Below are positions 1-9,336 of a DNA stretch of 64,000 bases, in pieces (the stretch's first letter is position 1; the number at the start of each line of letters is the position of its first letter). The notes below the pieces were generated by a model, which saw only the letters and a list, made by a program, of their open reading frames with translations, was not told where the DNA came from and made no database searches. This DNA is from Cordylochernes scorpioides (Eukaryota > Arthropoda > Arachnida > Pseudoscorpiones > Chernetidae): contig CP092875.1 in assembly GCA_030710605.1 (NCBI GenBank), positions 69,185,529 to 69,249,528 of the forward strand, read 5' to 3'. A program made the translations under genes and the position numbers.

Positions 1-47
1 AGCATGGTGTCAAACTTTAATAAATTGCTTTTTATTTGATATTATAC

Positions 48-95
48 AGTAGCCGAATGACCCGGGCAACGCCCGTGTTTTACCCGATTGAATGT
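48..95 (-). mobile_element. Helitron 3'-end-like hairpin remnant
   Basis: A GC-rich hairpin (CCCGGGCAACGCCCG) followed by TTTTACCCGA resembles the Helitron 3' ends at 4923 and 20791, read from the minus strand. The terminal CTAG is changed to GTAG. No 5' end is visible, so this is a fragment. Confidence 0.4.
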
Positions 96-327
96 TTTGA
101 TTCAAATACTATTTGTTACAATTATAAATTGGCGCCTTAAATAATTGCATATGTAAGTTAATAACTATAGCCTATGTGCTTTATCTGTCTATGTACTGTT
201 GGCTTCCGTAGGCGTCTCTTACTGGGAAAAAGAAAGAGAGAATTCCATTTGGTTATTATCTAATATATGCATTTATTTAGGGAGCGACCCGCTCCAACAC
301 AATAGTTACAAAGACGAAATAGCGAGT

Positions 328-405
328 GGGGGGGGGGGGGGGGGCAAAGGTGGCGTGACCGTAGCCAACCAATAGGAGGGCGCTATTCCAAAAAAAAAAA
401 AAAAA
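328..405. repeat. Poly-G tract and poly-A tract
   Basis: A run of about 18 G near 328-345 and a run of about 15 A near 389-404. The neighbouring sequence is AT-rich and shows no coding signal. Lengths of such runs may be affected by sequencing error. Confidence 0.8.
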
Positions 406-539
406 GCAAACGGTGACAGAGATGAAAACTGATGACTGATTGATTAGGAGATGAGGAATGATGCTCGTAACTGTATATAGAATATGACTAGAAGACACGT
501 AGGTGGTTCCTATGTCTCATCACCAAGACTGTGAATATA

Positions 540-905
540 ATATGATACATTAGCGCGTCATCTGTTATGATAATTTGAAACTATTATAGACGTGTATGAT
601 TCTTTTACAAATTAAACAATTGAGTCAGACCCTTCCATTAATTTTTTTATTTAAAACGACATTTGAAAATTATATCGCAAGTGTTTCTTTTCAACGAAAA
701 ATCACAATTTTGTTTTTAAGGAGAAAAAACGATGATTTCCAACCTTGATATGATAAACGGAAAAATAAAAGTGTCCAGGGATGGGAATCGAACCCATATA
801 TATATATTGTACTATAACTATTTTTATTTATTTCATAATTCATTTCATTTCTTTTATAAGAAAATTGTTTATTTTTTAAAAGAATCATACACGTCTATAA
901 TAGTT
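540..905. repeat. Fragments of two hairpin-repeat families and a tRNA 3'-half-like piece
   Basis: 540-640 carries the GCGCGTCATCTG tail and one arm (ACTATTATAGACG) of the hairpin family complete at 6823-7176; 885-905 is the opposite arm. 650-765 is one arm of the second hairpin family (complete at 7677 and 25003). At 772-803 the minus strand reads GGGTTCGATTCCC, a tRNA T-loop/B-box type sequence without a full cloverleaf. Nothing here looks coding. Confidence 0.55.
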
Positions 906-984
906 TAGAATTCTCACACTGTTGATATAGTTGGTTACCTATTTATTTATTGATACACTTATCATTTGTCATCAAAATTGGAAA

Positions 985-1190
985 CTCTTATGGATGCGTA
1001 TGATTCTTTTTAAAAATAAACAATTTCTGCTGCCCTTACTGCAATGGAAAAATTAATGGGAGGGCCTGGCTCATCAGTGGTGAACCCTTCAAGCGGTTTC
1101 GCCAGTTTAATCTACCATACCGTTGTTATATTGCAATTTTCGATCTTCCTTTTATAGTGATACTGATGCTAGAATCTTGGAATGGGTATT
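985..1190 (+). repeat. Hairpin-retroposon family A, partial copy
   Basis: This segment matches 6840-7025 closely (TGCGTATGATTC arm, then CTGCCCTTACTGCAATGG, then GGGAGGGCCTGG). The second arm is missing, so the copy is truncated. From 1190 to 2490 I see no gene: AT-rich DNA with a short palindrome around TACACATGTGTA at 1516-1527, part of the TTGATAAAGG repeat family, and an unexplained GC-richer stretch at 1860-2100. Confidence 0.55.
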
Positions 1191-2491
1191 TTTATCGTTT
1201 TAACTTATCGTTTGCCTTATTTTTTCTTGGATTTAGGGACGAGGGTAAATTATTTGAAGTGTATTTGACAGAAAAAAGGGCTGAATAAGACATTATTATA
1301 GTATACAATCATAGCTCTCTGTTTTTATAGAGCATGGTGCACATTACAAATTTAAGTAGAATTTGATATAATGATTATAAATATATGGGTTTAAGACTAG
1401 ATTGCTTATTACTGTTTCCATTATATAGTTTAAATATAGTGTGAGAGATAATGTGAGAGAAATCGTTTTGAAAATAGAGCAATCCATAAATAAATCTTTA
1501 ATTGAAAAGGCATATACACATGTGTATATTGGTAAAATAAATGATATTTTGATCCAATATATATCTTTTTAATTGACTTTAATTGCCTTTTAAATATGTT
1601 AACAATTATAGATTGTGCACCATTCCACAAATCTATGAACATTAGGTTTACATGAATACTGATTATCTACTTTCTCTGTTATAAACAAACTTGTGGATAG
1701 AAATTTAACGGCTACATAGAGTTAGGCCGTTAGCATTTTAAAGTCGAAGTACCATCGTCATGTAATTGTGATGTTTGTTAAGAGAAAGATTATTTGAAAT
1801 CTGGTTGCTAATGTGACAATATAGTGGTAATAATGTGGTGAGGAGAGAAATAATCACACGACGAGTTGGAAGAGGAATCTGGAAGCCATCCGAGAGAGAG
1901 AGGTAGCGAGAGGGCTGTCCGCTGAACGACTGTCTTGTGTGGTCACCCCCCGACTACCAAAATAGTCCCCAGGTGTTGACGGGCGGGCCCCTTTTGCCAC
2001 CCCTTTGGAATGTCGTGATCTCTAAAGTGACGCCCTTTAGATACCCAATGTTTAAATGTGTGGAGTGACGGGAAAGGTTATTTTCGACTATCCTCATAAG
2101 GTAGAGAGAGAGAATCAAGAAGAGGAAAGTACAATCTTTTATCGCTAAGTGGGAGACTCAAGATGAATTATGACAAAGATGTCGTCTCTAGGATATAACA
2201 CTACCTTGATAAGCTGTACAGATATATGGCCCTATGGGTATTCACGCTGGATTGTGAAAATAAGTGTGTTCGCTCTGGCCGTTGATGCAAAACCCGGATG
2301 ATAGCAATGTGACTCTTATTTTCTGGATTTCACAAATATCAATTTTTGTGGCTTGGATACAGTCAAGGAGATGTATTGTGAATTGGCCCTATTGTGTTAG
2401 TGATTGAGGCATGTTAAAATGCATTTCTCCTAAAAGTGAGGGGCATAGTTTATGATTTGGAATTTGTTGCATGCTTCTCTCAATTCAGAAA

Positions 2492-2840
2492 TCTATATAT
2501 ATAAAAATGAATGTTTGTTTGTTTGTATGTCCGTTATACAAATTCGCAGTAGTTCACTTATTCAAACCAAAATTTCCATACATAGGTAAAAAAATACGGA
2601 GAAGATGATAGGCTATTTAAAAAATATATATAAATCAATTATCAAAACTATATATTCAAATTATTCTACTTAGCTCACGAACAGCGCCCTCTATCAAAGA
2701 TTAGATTAAATTATGCTGATGCAAACAAATAGATAATGCTAATAACAAACAATTATAAAAAAAATCTTATCTAAATATATATCATAGGGTAGATATGCAC
2801 ACGGGTCAATCCCGGGGCGAAGCCCGGGTCACCCGTCTAG
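2492..2840 (+). mobile_element. Short non-autonomous Helitron, copy 1
   Basis: Starts TCTATATATATAAAAATG after an A and ends with a GC hairpin (CCCGGGGCGAAGCCCGGG) and CTAG followed by T, the Helitron signature of insertion between A and T with a 3' CTRR end. It is 349 bp with no open frame. A second copy of almost the same length and sequence is at 43083-43432. Confidence 0.8.
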
Positions 2841-2920
2841 TAGTCAATAAGGATTGGTACCTAATATACACAATACCTAATGCCAGATACCTAATATAGA
2901 TTTGCGAAACTATTTTAGAT

Positions 2921-3019
2921 GCTTTTTTGTTTGCTCCTGACGAGGACAAAATATTTTTGTTGAAACGTCGAGGTAATAAAAAGATTTACTGGCCGAAGTA
3001 TCTTTATTTTCAAGAAATA
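2921..3019 (+). ncRNA. Hammerhead-ribozyme-like repeat, family 1 copy a
   Basis: CTGACGA (2937-2943), a stem II hairpin GACAAAA/TTTTGTT with a TAT loop (one G-U pair), GAAA (2962-2965) and CGTC (2966-2969). The order and spacing match a type I hammerhead with a minimal stem III. The downstream tail TACTGGCCGAAGTA...TCAAGAAAT is shared with copies at 8861, 12221 and 20632. Activity is not shown. Confidence 0.6.
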
Positions 3020-3020
3020 T

Positions 3021-3225
3021 TTTAGATGCGTATGATTCTTTTTAAAAATAAAAAATTCTACTGCTCTTACTGCAATGGAAAAATTTGAAAAAAATAAAAA
3101 TAATAAATTTTCCATTGAGAAGTAAGGGCAGTAGAAATTGATTATTTAAAAAAAAGCATACGCGTCTATAATAGTTTCGAATTTTCATAACAGATGGCGC
3201 GCTAATGCATCATAATATACTAGAT
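3021..3225. repeat. Hairpin-retroposon family A, short copy
   Basis: Inverted arms (ATGCGTATGATTC and its reverse complement, plus CTACTGC..TTACTGCAATGG) enclose an A-rich loop. A one-sided tail, CAGATGGCGCGCTAATGCATCAT, follows the right arm. This is the same layout as 6836-7163 with the central part deleted. Confidence 0.65.
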
Positions 3226-3290
3226 TTACAGAAAATAAATAACCAAACTGAATATTCTGATATATTCTCTAGAAAAAAAATCATTAAAAA

Positions 3291-4021
3291 TTTGCAAGAT
3301 AACCAACTTAAGGAACAAAAATAATGAACAAAAAAACACTATGTTAAATTTAACTTATTTGTTGGGGATGGAGAATTTTTTTTTTTTTTTTTTTTGCATC
3401 CGAAATGTGCTAGTAAGGCATATAAAGAATAAATTGTCTGAATTTCATTGTTTGTTTGCTTGTTCCGAATACAGGATAGATCTGGAAGGAGTACCATTCC
3501 CAGAATATATTGATAGAAACTACACTTCTATTATTTCAGAAAGGTATTGAAACAAAATTCGGGTAATTCTATAGAGATATTTTATTAAATTGAGTTTAAG
3601 GAAAGAAATACAAGTTTAGGGTTTGACTTACAATGTCATCTAATAGTGTTAGCACAAGTATTTGTCAAAAGGTCCAGGATACAATGGATATATACATCTT
3701 TCAATATACTGTATTCAGAATGTTTAAATTGGCATGTCTCTTAAAGTTCCTTGTCTTCTAACATAGATACATCTCGGTGTCAAGGGAAATAATAGGAGTG
3801 TAGTTTTCATCAATATATTCTGGGAATGAGACTCCTTCCAGACCTATCCTGTATACGGAACAAGCAAACACACAATGAAATTCAGACAATTTATTCATTA
3901 TATGCCATACGAGCACTTTTTGGATGCCAAAAATTTCTCCATACGCAACAAATAAGTTAAATTTACTATAGTGTGTTTTTTTTGTTCATTATTTTTGTTC
4001 CTTAAGTTGGGTATCTTGCAA
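3291..4021. repeat. Large inverted repeat with about 240-bp arms and an exon-like core
   Basis: The arms at about 3291-3545 and 3786-4021 are imperfect reverse complements, separated by about 240 bp. Each arm contains an exon-shaped piece: a pyrimidine tract, ATACAG, and an open frame of about 24 codons containing LEGVPFPEYIDRNYT in the left arm and LEGVSFPEYIDENYT in the right. The left copy is followed by GT. It could be a duplicated exon of an unknown gene or a mobile element arm; I do not recognise the peptide. Confidence 0.6.
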
Positions 4022-4429
4022 GAGATTCTGGTCTAGGTTTCTAAATGGTCAGTACACAGGTAACACTAGGTCATCGCGTCAGTAGAACAAAGGTGCTGAT
4101 TACACTAGATAGCCTCCATAGTACCTGAATAGATAAGTTGTGTGCTGATAGATACTGGCCGAGATTTCATATCTGATAGGATTGAAATCTCTTACAATTG
4201 GTTAGTTCCCGTTTTGTTTCGGTTTCTTGTATTATCTTTATCAAGGTTTGCTCTCATTGCGATGGGACTTGAAAAGTGCTAAAGAAGGGTTATCACAGAT
4301 TCCTTTACAAAGTTTACGGTTCTATACAAATTCCTCTTTATATCCTATAAAATAAATAATAACTTCTTTAAACTTCCCAGACAAAGGTTGTAGAGAATTG
4401 TACGCAATTTCTCAATTAAAAATAAAAAT

Positions 4430-4690
4430 ACATAACCTGACCGCTTACCGGAGCATTTTAGAAGGCAGAGCGCCATCTAGTGAAACAAAAATAAAGTTTA
4501 TTTAACTTGTTCCGTGATATTTGGCCAACCCAATTTCTTGATTACTCAAAGAAACGCCAACCACCTACGCATTTCGTTCAAGGGCTGTATCTAAAAAAAA
4601 TGATCCTTGAGGTTCCCTAAGAAATCAACAAACAGGTATTTAACGTTAAATTTACGTAATAGGTTAAACCTGTAAAAAATAAGAAAACAA
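4430..4690 (-). repeat. Dispersed repeat family C with decayed hammerhead core
   Basis: Contains AGAGCGCCATCTAGTG, then TTCTTGATTACTCAAAG, then ACCTACGCATTTCG, shared with copies near 7385, 8150, 22685 and 29960. On the minus strand GAAATGCGTAGGTGG matches the 3' half of the hammerhead-like core that is intact at 8291-8328; the CTGACGA half is lost here. Confidence 0.5.
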
Positions 4691-4698
4691 TATAAAAA

Positions 4699-4910
4699 TG
4701 TAAGGTAATAAGACCAAATCCAAATAAAAAAATAGTGTGTGACGTTTTGGTAACAGTGTTGTTACCATCTTCAGACAAAAGTTCTGAATGGTTATACTTG
4801 ATTGGGAATGGGAATACTTGATTCAGTATTTTTGTCTGAAGATGGTAACAACACTGTTACCGAAAAGTCACACACTATTTATTTATTTGGATTTGATCTT
4901 ATTACCTTGT
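4699..4910. repeat. Inverted pair of hammerhead-like units, family 4
   Basis: Two arms of about 82 bp (4699-4785 and 4828-4910) are near-perfect reverse complements around a 42-bp loop. The plus arm reads CTGAAGA (4836-4842), stem II GGTAAC/GTTACC, GAAA (4862-4865), AGTC. The minus arm has the same CTGAAGA and stem II but AAAA in place of GAAA, then CGTC. The pair therefore contains one good and one damaged hammerhead core in inverted orientation. Confidence 0.65.
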
Positions 4911-4922
4911 GTTTATAATATA

Positions 4923-5515
4923 CTAGACGAATGGCCCGGGCAACGCCCGGGGTTTACCCGAGTGCGAATATATTCTAAAAACGTTGACTTGGGTGGTAGC
5001 TATTAACAGGGTGGTCTGTATAGACAGGTGGATGTATCACACAGCTGATAACAGGGTTGTCTAGAGTGGTCGCTATAGACAGGGTGGTCTGTATAGACAG
5101 GTTTATGAGAGAGGCACAAACTTACAGGTTGTTGACGCCGCAATCCTCAGAGAGAGTGTTTTTTTGTTGCATCATGCTGTGACTCACACGACGACCCAAG
5201 GTCAACAGGGGTGGAGCAGCAAGCTTAAGTCTATCACCGTCTGGCGGCGCTGCTTGCGAGTTATATCTTCAATTCTGCAAATAACTCTAAGGATTTTCAA
5301 GATATTCAAGAAATTATTTTTCGAAAACCTTTCCGGGGATATACCTAATAATATCCCAGAATTTCATGGCGATTGGATGTATGGTTTTTGAATAACAGGG
5401 TTGTCTAGAGGGGGGCAGGGAGGCCACGTGTTCGCTGGCGGCCAATGGGCGCGCATTCTATCCGTGAGCTTCAGACAAACAGACAAACAGACAAACAAAC
5501 AGACAGAATAAGGCA
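4923..5515 (-). mobile_element. Helitron 3' end with internal short repeats, fragment
   Basis: Read on the minus strand, the sequence ends with hairpin CCCGGGCGTTGCCCGGG and CTAG at 4923-4926, a Helitron 3' terminus. Inside are repeated units such as GGTCTGTATAGACAGG (near 5012 and 5088) and a CAGACAAA run at about 5470-5505. No 5' TC terminus is recognised, so the left boundary of the element (right end on this strand) is approximate. Confidence 0.55.
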
Positions 5516-5814
5516 AATATATAAGTAGATAACCACAATTGTACCTATCAATATAAAAATGTGTGGATAATCAATACTCTCGACACAAAAACTTATGAAT
5601 ATGCGTGTATATTACTATACAATTAAATAAGAATGGTATTTTCCTAAATATAGAGAAAATCTCAAGATTTCTTATAAATTTTTCGATCTATAAAACGGAA
5701 TACAATAGCTGTAGCGCGGTCTAGTGGAACCCCTAAGAAGGCTCACCATTGATAAGTAAGGCTGTCAAATTATCTTTGGCAGAGTAGTTTCTCTATGAGC
5801 TTAATATTTTCAAG

Positions 5815-6599
5815 GGGGTCGGTGGAGGGATGGTCTAAACCGTTGGTTTTCGACCACTACGACCCGGGTTCGATTCCCGCAGTGGGCACTTTTTTCTGTT
5901 AAAAAAAATGCCTCAATGGCCCCCGATTCTTGCAAAAGTCCAACCCCACAAGCCAGTGTCCCCCCCGAACCGGCGGCAGTGCCTCCAACACCCCCACTGC
6001 CCGCGCCTCAGCCTGCCGCCCCGATACCACCTGCTCCCGACGAGGAGGAGATGACGCCGATCATGAGGGAGGAGTGTATGGTTATTGAAATCTTCAAGAA
6101 ACTGAAGCACTTAACCTGCCTAAGGCCCTTATATCAATCAGGGATCCAACCGAATGACCTCAAGGATGCCACTCTCTTCATCGATGAAAGAGAGACCCTC
6201 ATGGCGAGACTGACACCTGCGATGAGGGGAGTCCTCGCCGAGTTCCTCAGCGCGGCCATAGAACTGGCTCGGGGCAACCATCCCGATGTTAGCTCCGATT
6301 TGGCCAGTCTTAGGCGGCGATGCCTTGATTCCTGACAACTGTCAAATGTAAATATTTCTTTTTCACCCTCCTGGTTGAGTTGTAATATTGACTGACGGTC
6401 AATAAAATTATTTTAATTGTCAATTGTCCCACAAGCGAGTGCAAGTAACCAAACGGGGCTCTGGCACATTTGTAAGTGCAAAGTCGAACTGCTTTTCACA
6501 TGTGTAGACATGTGGTGCACTTACAGTAAAAGCAGTCGCTAACTACCCACCATGATTATCATGGCCTGTACCACGTGTACTAGGGATAAGCAAAAAAAA
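5815..6599 (+). mobile_element. tRNA-derived SINE interrupted by an extra ORF segment
   Basis: The head has tRNA-like A and B boxes (TGGTCTAAACCG; GGTTCGATTCC) and the body matches the SINEs at 27417, 53303 and 62341, ending in an A-rich tail at 6590-6599. Unlike those roughly 300-bp copies, this one has about 480 extra bases inside the conserved CCAACCCCAC|..AGCGAGTGC junction. The extra segment is flanked by CCCACAAGC on both sides, which could be a 9-bp target duplication or deletion-prone microhomology in the other copies. Confidence 0.8.
5916..6335 (+). CDS. Unrecognised 139-codon ORF inside a SINE
   Basis: An intact open frame of 139 residues. Its first codons (MAPDSCKSPTP) are SINE body sequence; the rest lies in the inserted segment. 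Residues about 12-46 are proline-rich (PPEPAAVPPTPPLPAP), then an acidic DEEE, then a helix-rich, charged C-terminal part with MREECMVIEIFKKLKHL and LAEFLSAAIELARG. The segment is GC-richer than its surroundings and is followed by AATAAA at about 6401. There is no signal peptide or membrane segment. I do not recognise the family. It may be a captured cellular or retroelement fragment read from the SINE start codon, or the relic of a longer parent element. Confidence 0.4.
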   Translation: MAPDSCKSPTPQASVPPEPAAVPPTPPLPAPQPAAPIPPAPDEEEMTPIMREECMVIEIFKKLKHLTCLRPLYQSGIQPNDLKDATLFIDERETLMARLTPAMRGVLAEFLSAAIELARGNHPDVSSDLASLRRRCLDS

Positions 6600-6822
6600 A
6601 ACCCTAGTCAAAATCTTTAATTTTAATTTCTGATAACATAATCATCTAAGCTATTCTACTAGGTAAATCCGTCTATGTATGTAAATATAAAGAGACTCAA
6701 AAATCATTCATAGATACATTGTGAAGAAGTCGGAATCTTATCGAGTTTGTAGATATATTTTTCTTGAATATTTCCCTCGCTATATTTCCTTGAGTACCTG
6801 TCATCTCAGACATCTAATAAAG

Positions 6823-7176
6823 ATACACGTATTTAAAATTCGAAACTATTTTAAAGGCGTAAGATTCTTTTTGAAATTAAACAATTTATACTGCCCTTAC
6901 TGCAATGGAAAAATTATAGGGAGGGCCTGGGTCATCAGTGGGGAACCCTCCCAGCGGTTTCGCCAGTTTAATCTACCATACCGCTGTTATATTGCATTTT
7001 TGGAACTTCCTTTTATAGTGATACTGTTGGTAGACTCTTGGAATGTTTTTTTTTTTAATTTTTCCATTGCAGTAAGGACAGTAGAAATTGTTTAATTTCA
7101 AAAAGAATCTTACGCCTTTAAAATCGTTTCGAATTTTGATAACAGATGGCGCGCTAGTGCATCATACACGTATTTA
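6823..7176 (+). mobile_element. Hairpin retroposon family A, complete copy with 13-bp target duplication
   Basis: Flanked by ATACACGTATTTA at 6823-6835 and 7164-7176. The element starts with arm AATTCGAAACTATTTTAAAGG and has a reverse-complement arm at about 7065-7135. A unique middle reads GGGAGGGCCTGGGTCATCAG. The one-sided tail GATGGCGCGCTAGTGCATC lies only on the right. A target duplication this long fits target-primed retroposition better than a TA- or 8-bp-type DNA transposon. Confidence 0.75.
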
Positions 7177-7676
7177 TTTGCCTTCATTTTTGTCTTCAAA
7201 AAATCCTTGAAAGAATTTGATAGAAAGAATAAAAACAAACTTGTGCTTAAACGACCAAAAATAATTCTTTACCAAGTTTACGGTTCTATACAAATACCTC
7301 TCTATATCCTATAAGAAATAATAACTTCTTTTAACTTTCAAGACAAAGGTTGTAGAGAATGGTATATAATTTCTCAATTAAAAATAAAAATATATAACCT
7401 GACCGTTCAGCTGAGCATATTAAATGGCAGAACGCTATCTAGTGGAACAAAAATAAACAAAAGTTTATTTAACTTATTCCGTGCCTGGACATTCAGGCAT
7501 CTTCAAAAATAATGAAACGGTAAGTTAAGGTCAGAAGTGCGTGAGAACGCGAAACAATGTGAAAAAAAAAATAGTACAAATGTGAAATTGTACTGGGATA
7601 AGGTGTATAAATATATCAATTATTTGCCATCATTTAATTATTGTTAATATTTTTAAAATCTTTGATACTCTATGTT

Positions 7677-7966
7677 TTGTAGAACGACATTGGAAAATAT
7701 CCCGCATGTGTTTCTTTTGAACGAAAAATCGAAATTTATTTTAAGAAGAAATAACGATTATTTCTAACCTTAGGGACACTTTATTTTTCCGTTTATCACA
7801 TTACTCTTCACAATTTATACTTTCATACTTCATCCCTAAGGTTAGAAATAATCGTTATTTCTCCTTAAAATAAATTTCGATTTTTCGTTCAAAAGAAACA
7901 CATGCGGGATATTTTCAAATGTCGTTCTACAATCATAAGCCGCATTATATTGTATTATAAATTACT
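7677..7966 (+). mobile_element. Hairpin retroposon family B, copy 1
   Basis: Arms of about 110 bp (TGTAGAACGACATT... and its reverse complement ending 7932) surround a short AT-rich loop. The right arm is followed by a tail ACAATCATAAGCCGC...ATAAATT that is also present after the right arm of the copy at 25015-25312. The tail defines a polarity not expected for a simple two-TIR MITE. Confidence 0.7.
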
Positions 7967-8149
7967 TTATGTTTTGGTAGTATTTGTAATTTTTCTATAT
8001 GTACGTAGTAAGGCCTACATTTATTTTGCTTCGTATTCAGTAGCCTTTAATAAGGACTTCCCAAATACATTTTTATCATTCTAATGGAGTAGCTGTAAAA
8101 GATTATATTCGAATAAAATGATAAAATAAAAAGTAAAAATTAAGAAAAA

Positions 8150-8420
8150 GGGAATTTCCTGATCGTGCAACTGAAAGTTGCTTATGGCTTGCGCCATCTA
8201 TCGGAATAAATATCAACTATTCTCGTTGATTTTTTAATTATTCCAGAATTGGCCAAATACCGTTTCTTGATTTATCAAGAAAAGCTAACCACGTACGCAT
8301 TTCGGGCTGTTGGCCCTCGTCAGCGTGTTGCAAGCTGTACCTCAACGACCAAAAAGGCTGGTCTTTAAGGCATCCTGAAAAACCATGAAACAGGTATTTA
8401 GGCCGGAAGGGTATGAGAGC
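8150..8420 (-). repeat. Dispersed repeat family C with an intact hammerhead-like core
   Basis: Shared blocks: CTGAAAGTTGCTTATGGC, GCGCCATCTATCGG, TATCAACTATTCTCGTTG and CAGAATTGGCCAAATACC, also seen at 22685-22790. The hammerhead-like core is on the minus strand at 8291-8328. Confidence 0.65.
8291..8328 (-). ncRNA. Hammerhead-ribozyme-like motif, family 3
   Basis: On the minus strand: CACG, CTGACGA, stem II GGGC/GCCC with loop CAACA, GAAA, TGCGTA, CGTG. The core matches CUGANGA...GAAA exactly. The flanking CACG and CGTG can pair as stem I, and the segment between GAAA and the cleavage position (AUGCGU) is self-complementary with G-U pairs, as in minimal or dimeric type I hammerheads reported from Penelope-like elements. 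Cleavage is predicted after GUA; this is inference. Confidence 0.7.
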
Positions 8421-8578
8421 GCCAATAAATGTGAAAAATAGTACAAAAGTGAATTTGTACTTGGATCAGGTGGATAAATTAAGAAAAAGGGTATTTCCTA
8501 ATTGTGAAACTGAAAGTGGCTAATGACATGCGCCATTAGTAAAAAGTTTATATTTCAACTAACAAGTTATGTGTGCAG

Positions 8579-8706
8579 TCGATCCATGCGGACGTGAACA
8601 GCCAGCTATGGTCACCAAGAATAACTCGGTGATACAGAAGTGGATCATGACAGAGTCAGAAATTCCAGTTTACTGTTCCTGGACGATAAAAACTCCACCT
8701 CATCAT
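8579..8706 (+). CDS. Gene 1 exon: CUB domain, N-terminal half
   Basis: Acceptor TGTGCAG before 8579 (phase 1) and donor GTAAGT at 8707 (phase 0). Encodes DPCGREQPAMV... to CSWTIKTPPHH: the CG start and the C-x-W typical of the first CUB disulfide half. The paralogous exon at 56375-56499 has the same boundaries and is one codon shorter. Confidence 0.85.
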
Positions 8707-8860
8707 GTAAGTTCACCTACGGCAACGATTGTCTTTATAACTGTATTGTAAAGATAGAGGCTGCTAGCATTCATATTTCTTGAAAATGAATATCGCGTGA
8801 GAACGCCCTTGGAACCTTAGAATAATTTTTAACGCTTTGCCAAATGTTTTCATTTTTGTT

Positions 8861-8948
8861 TGCTCCTGACGAAGACAAAAGATTTTTGTTGAAACGTCGA
8901 GGTAATAAAATGATTTACTGGATGAAGTATCCTTATTTACAAGAAATT
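8861..8948 (+). ncRNA. Hammerhead-like repeat, family 1 copy b
   Basis: CTGACGA (8866-8872), stem II GACAAAA/TTTTGTT, GAAA (8891-8894), CGTC, and the shared tail ending ACAAGAAAT. About 45 bases of upstream flank (from CCTTAGAATAATTTTTAACGC) are also shared with the copy at 12221, so both derive from one longer element. It lies in the first CUB intron of gene 1. Confidence 0.65.
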
Positions 8949-9071
8949 TATAATTGTAGGTTATTAAATAAGGATTGTACTAAGTTTGGAGTGTTGTTTC
9001 TTAACGCAAGCATCCCTTGTAGGGATATCGCGTCTCTCTCTCTCTCTCTTTCGGCATTATTCATAGACATT

Positions 9072-9336
9072 AGAAGATATTATCACAAAGCAATAACGCG
9101 CTATCTATATACATAAAATGAAAGGATTTAAAAGCACGAATGCTTATTTTATACATAATACAAATTTCTGCCCTTACTGCGATGAAAAAATATAACCGCT
9201 GGGAGGGTTCACCACTGATGAGCCAAGCCCTCCCAATATATTTTTTCATCGCAGTAAGGGCAGTAGAAGTTTGTATTATGTATAAAAGAAACATTCGTGC
9301 TTTTAAATCCTTTCATTTTATGTGTAAGAAGATATT
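9072..9336 (-). mobile_element. Hairpin retroposon family A variant with 10-bp target duplication
   Basis: AGAAGATATT flanks the element at 9072-9081 and 9327-9336. Arms (AAATGAAAGGATTTAAAAGCAC and its reverse complement) enclose GGGAGGGTTCACCACTGATG. The one-sided tail is at the left and on the minus strand reads AGATAGCGCGTTATTGC, similar to the family A tail. Related copies are at 45003-45420, 47926-48343 and 63000-63300. From 9340 to 10559 nothing else is recognised except a pogo-like half-TIR near 10359. Confidence 0.7.

Noticed and set aside
5913..6110. Minus-strand ORF over the SINE insert
   Set aside because: Antisense shadow of the 139-codon plus-strand frame, with Arg/Gly bias from the proline codons.
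8844..9116. 90-codon ORF containing the family 1 ribozyme-like unit
   Set aside because: The peptide is a translation of repeat sequence whose frame is not conserved in the other three copies.
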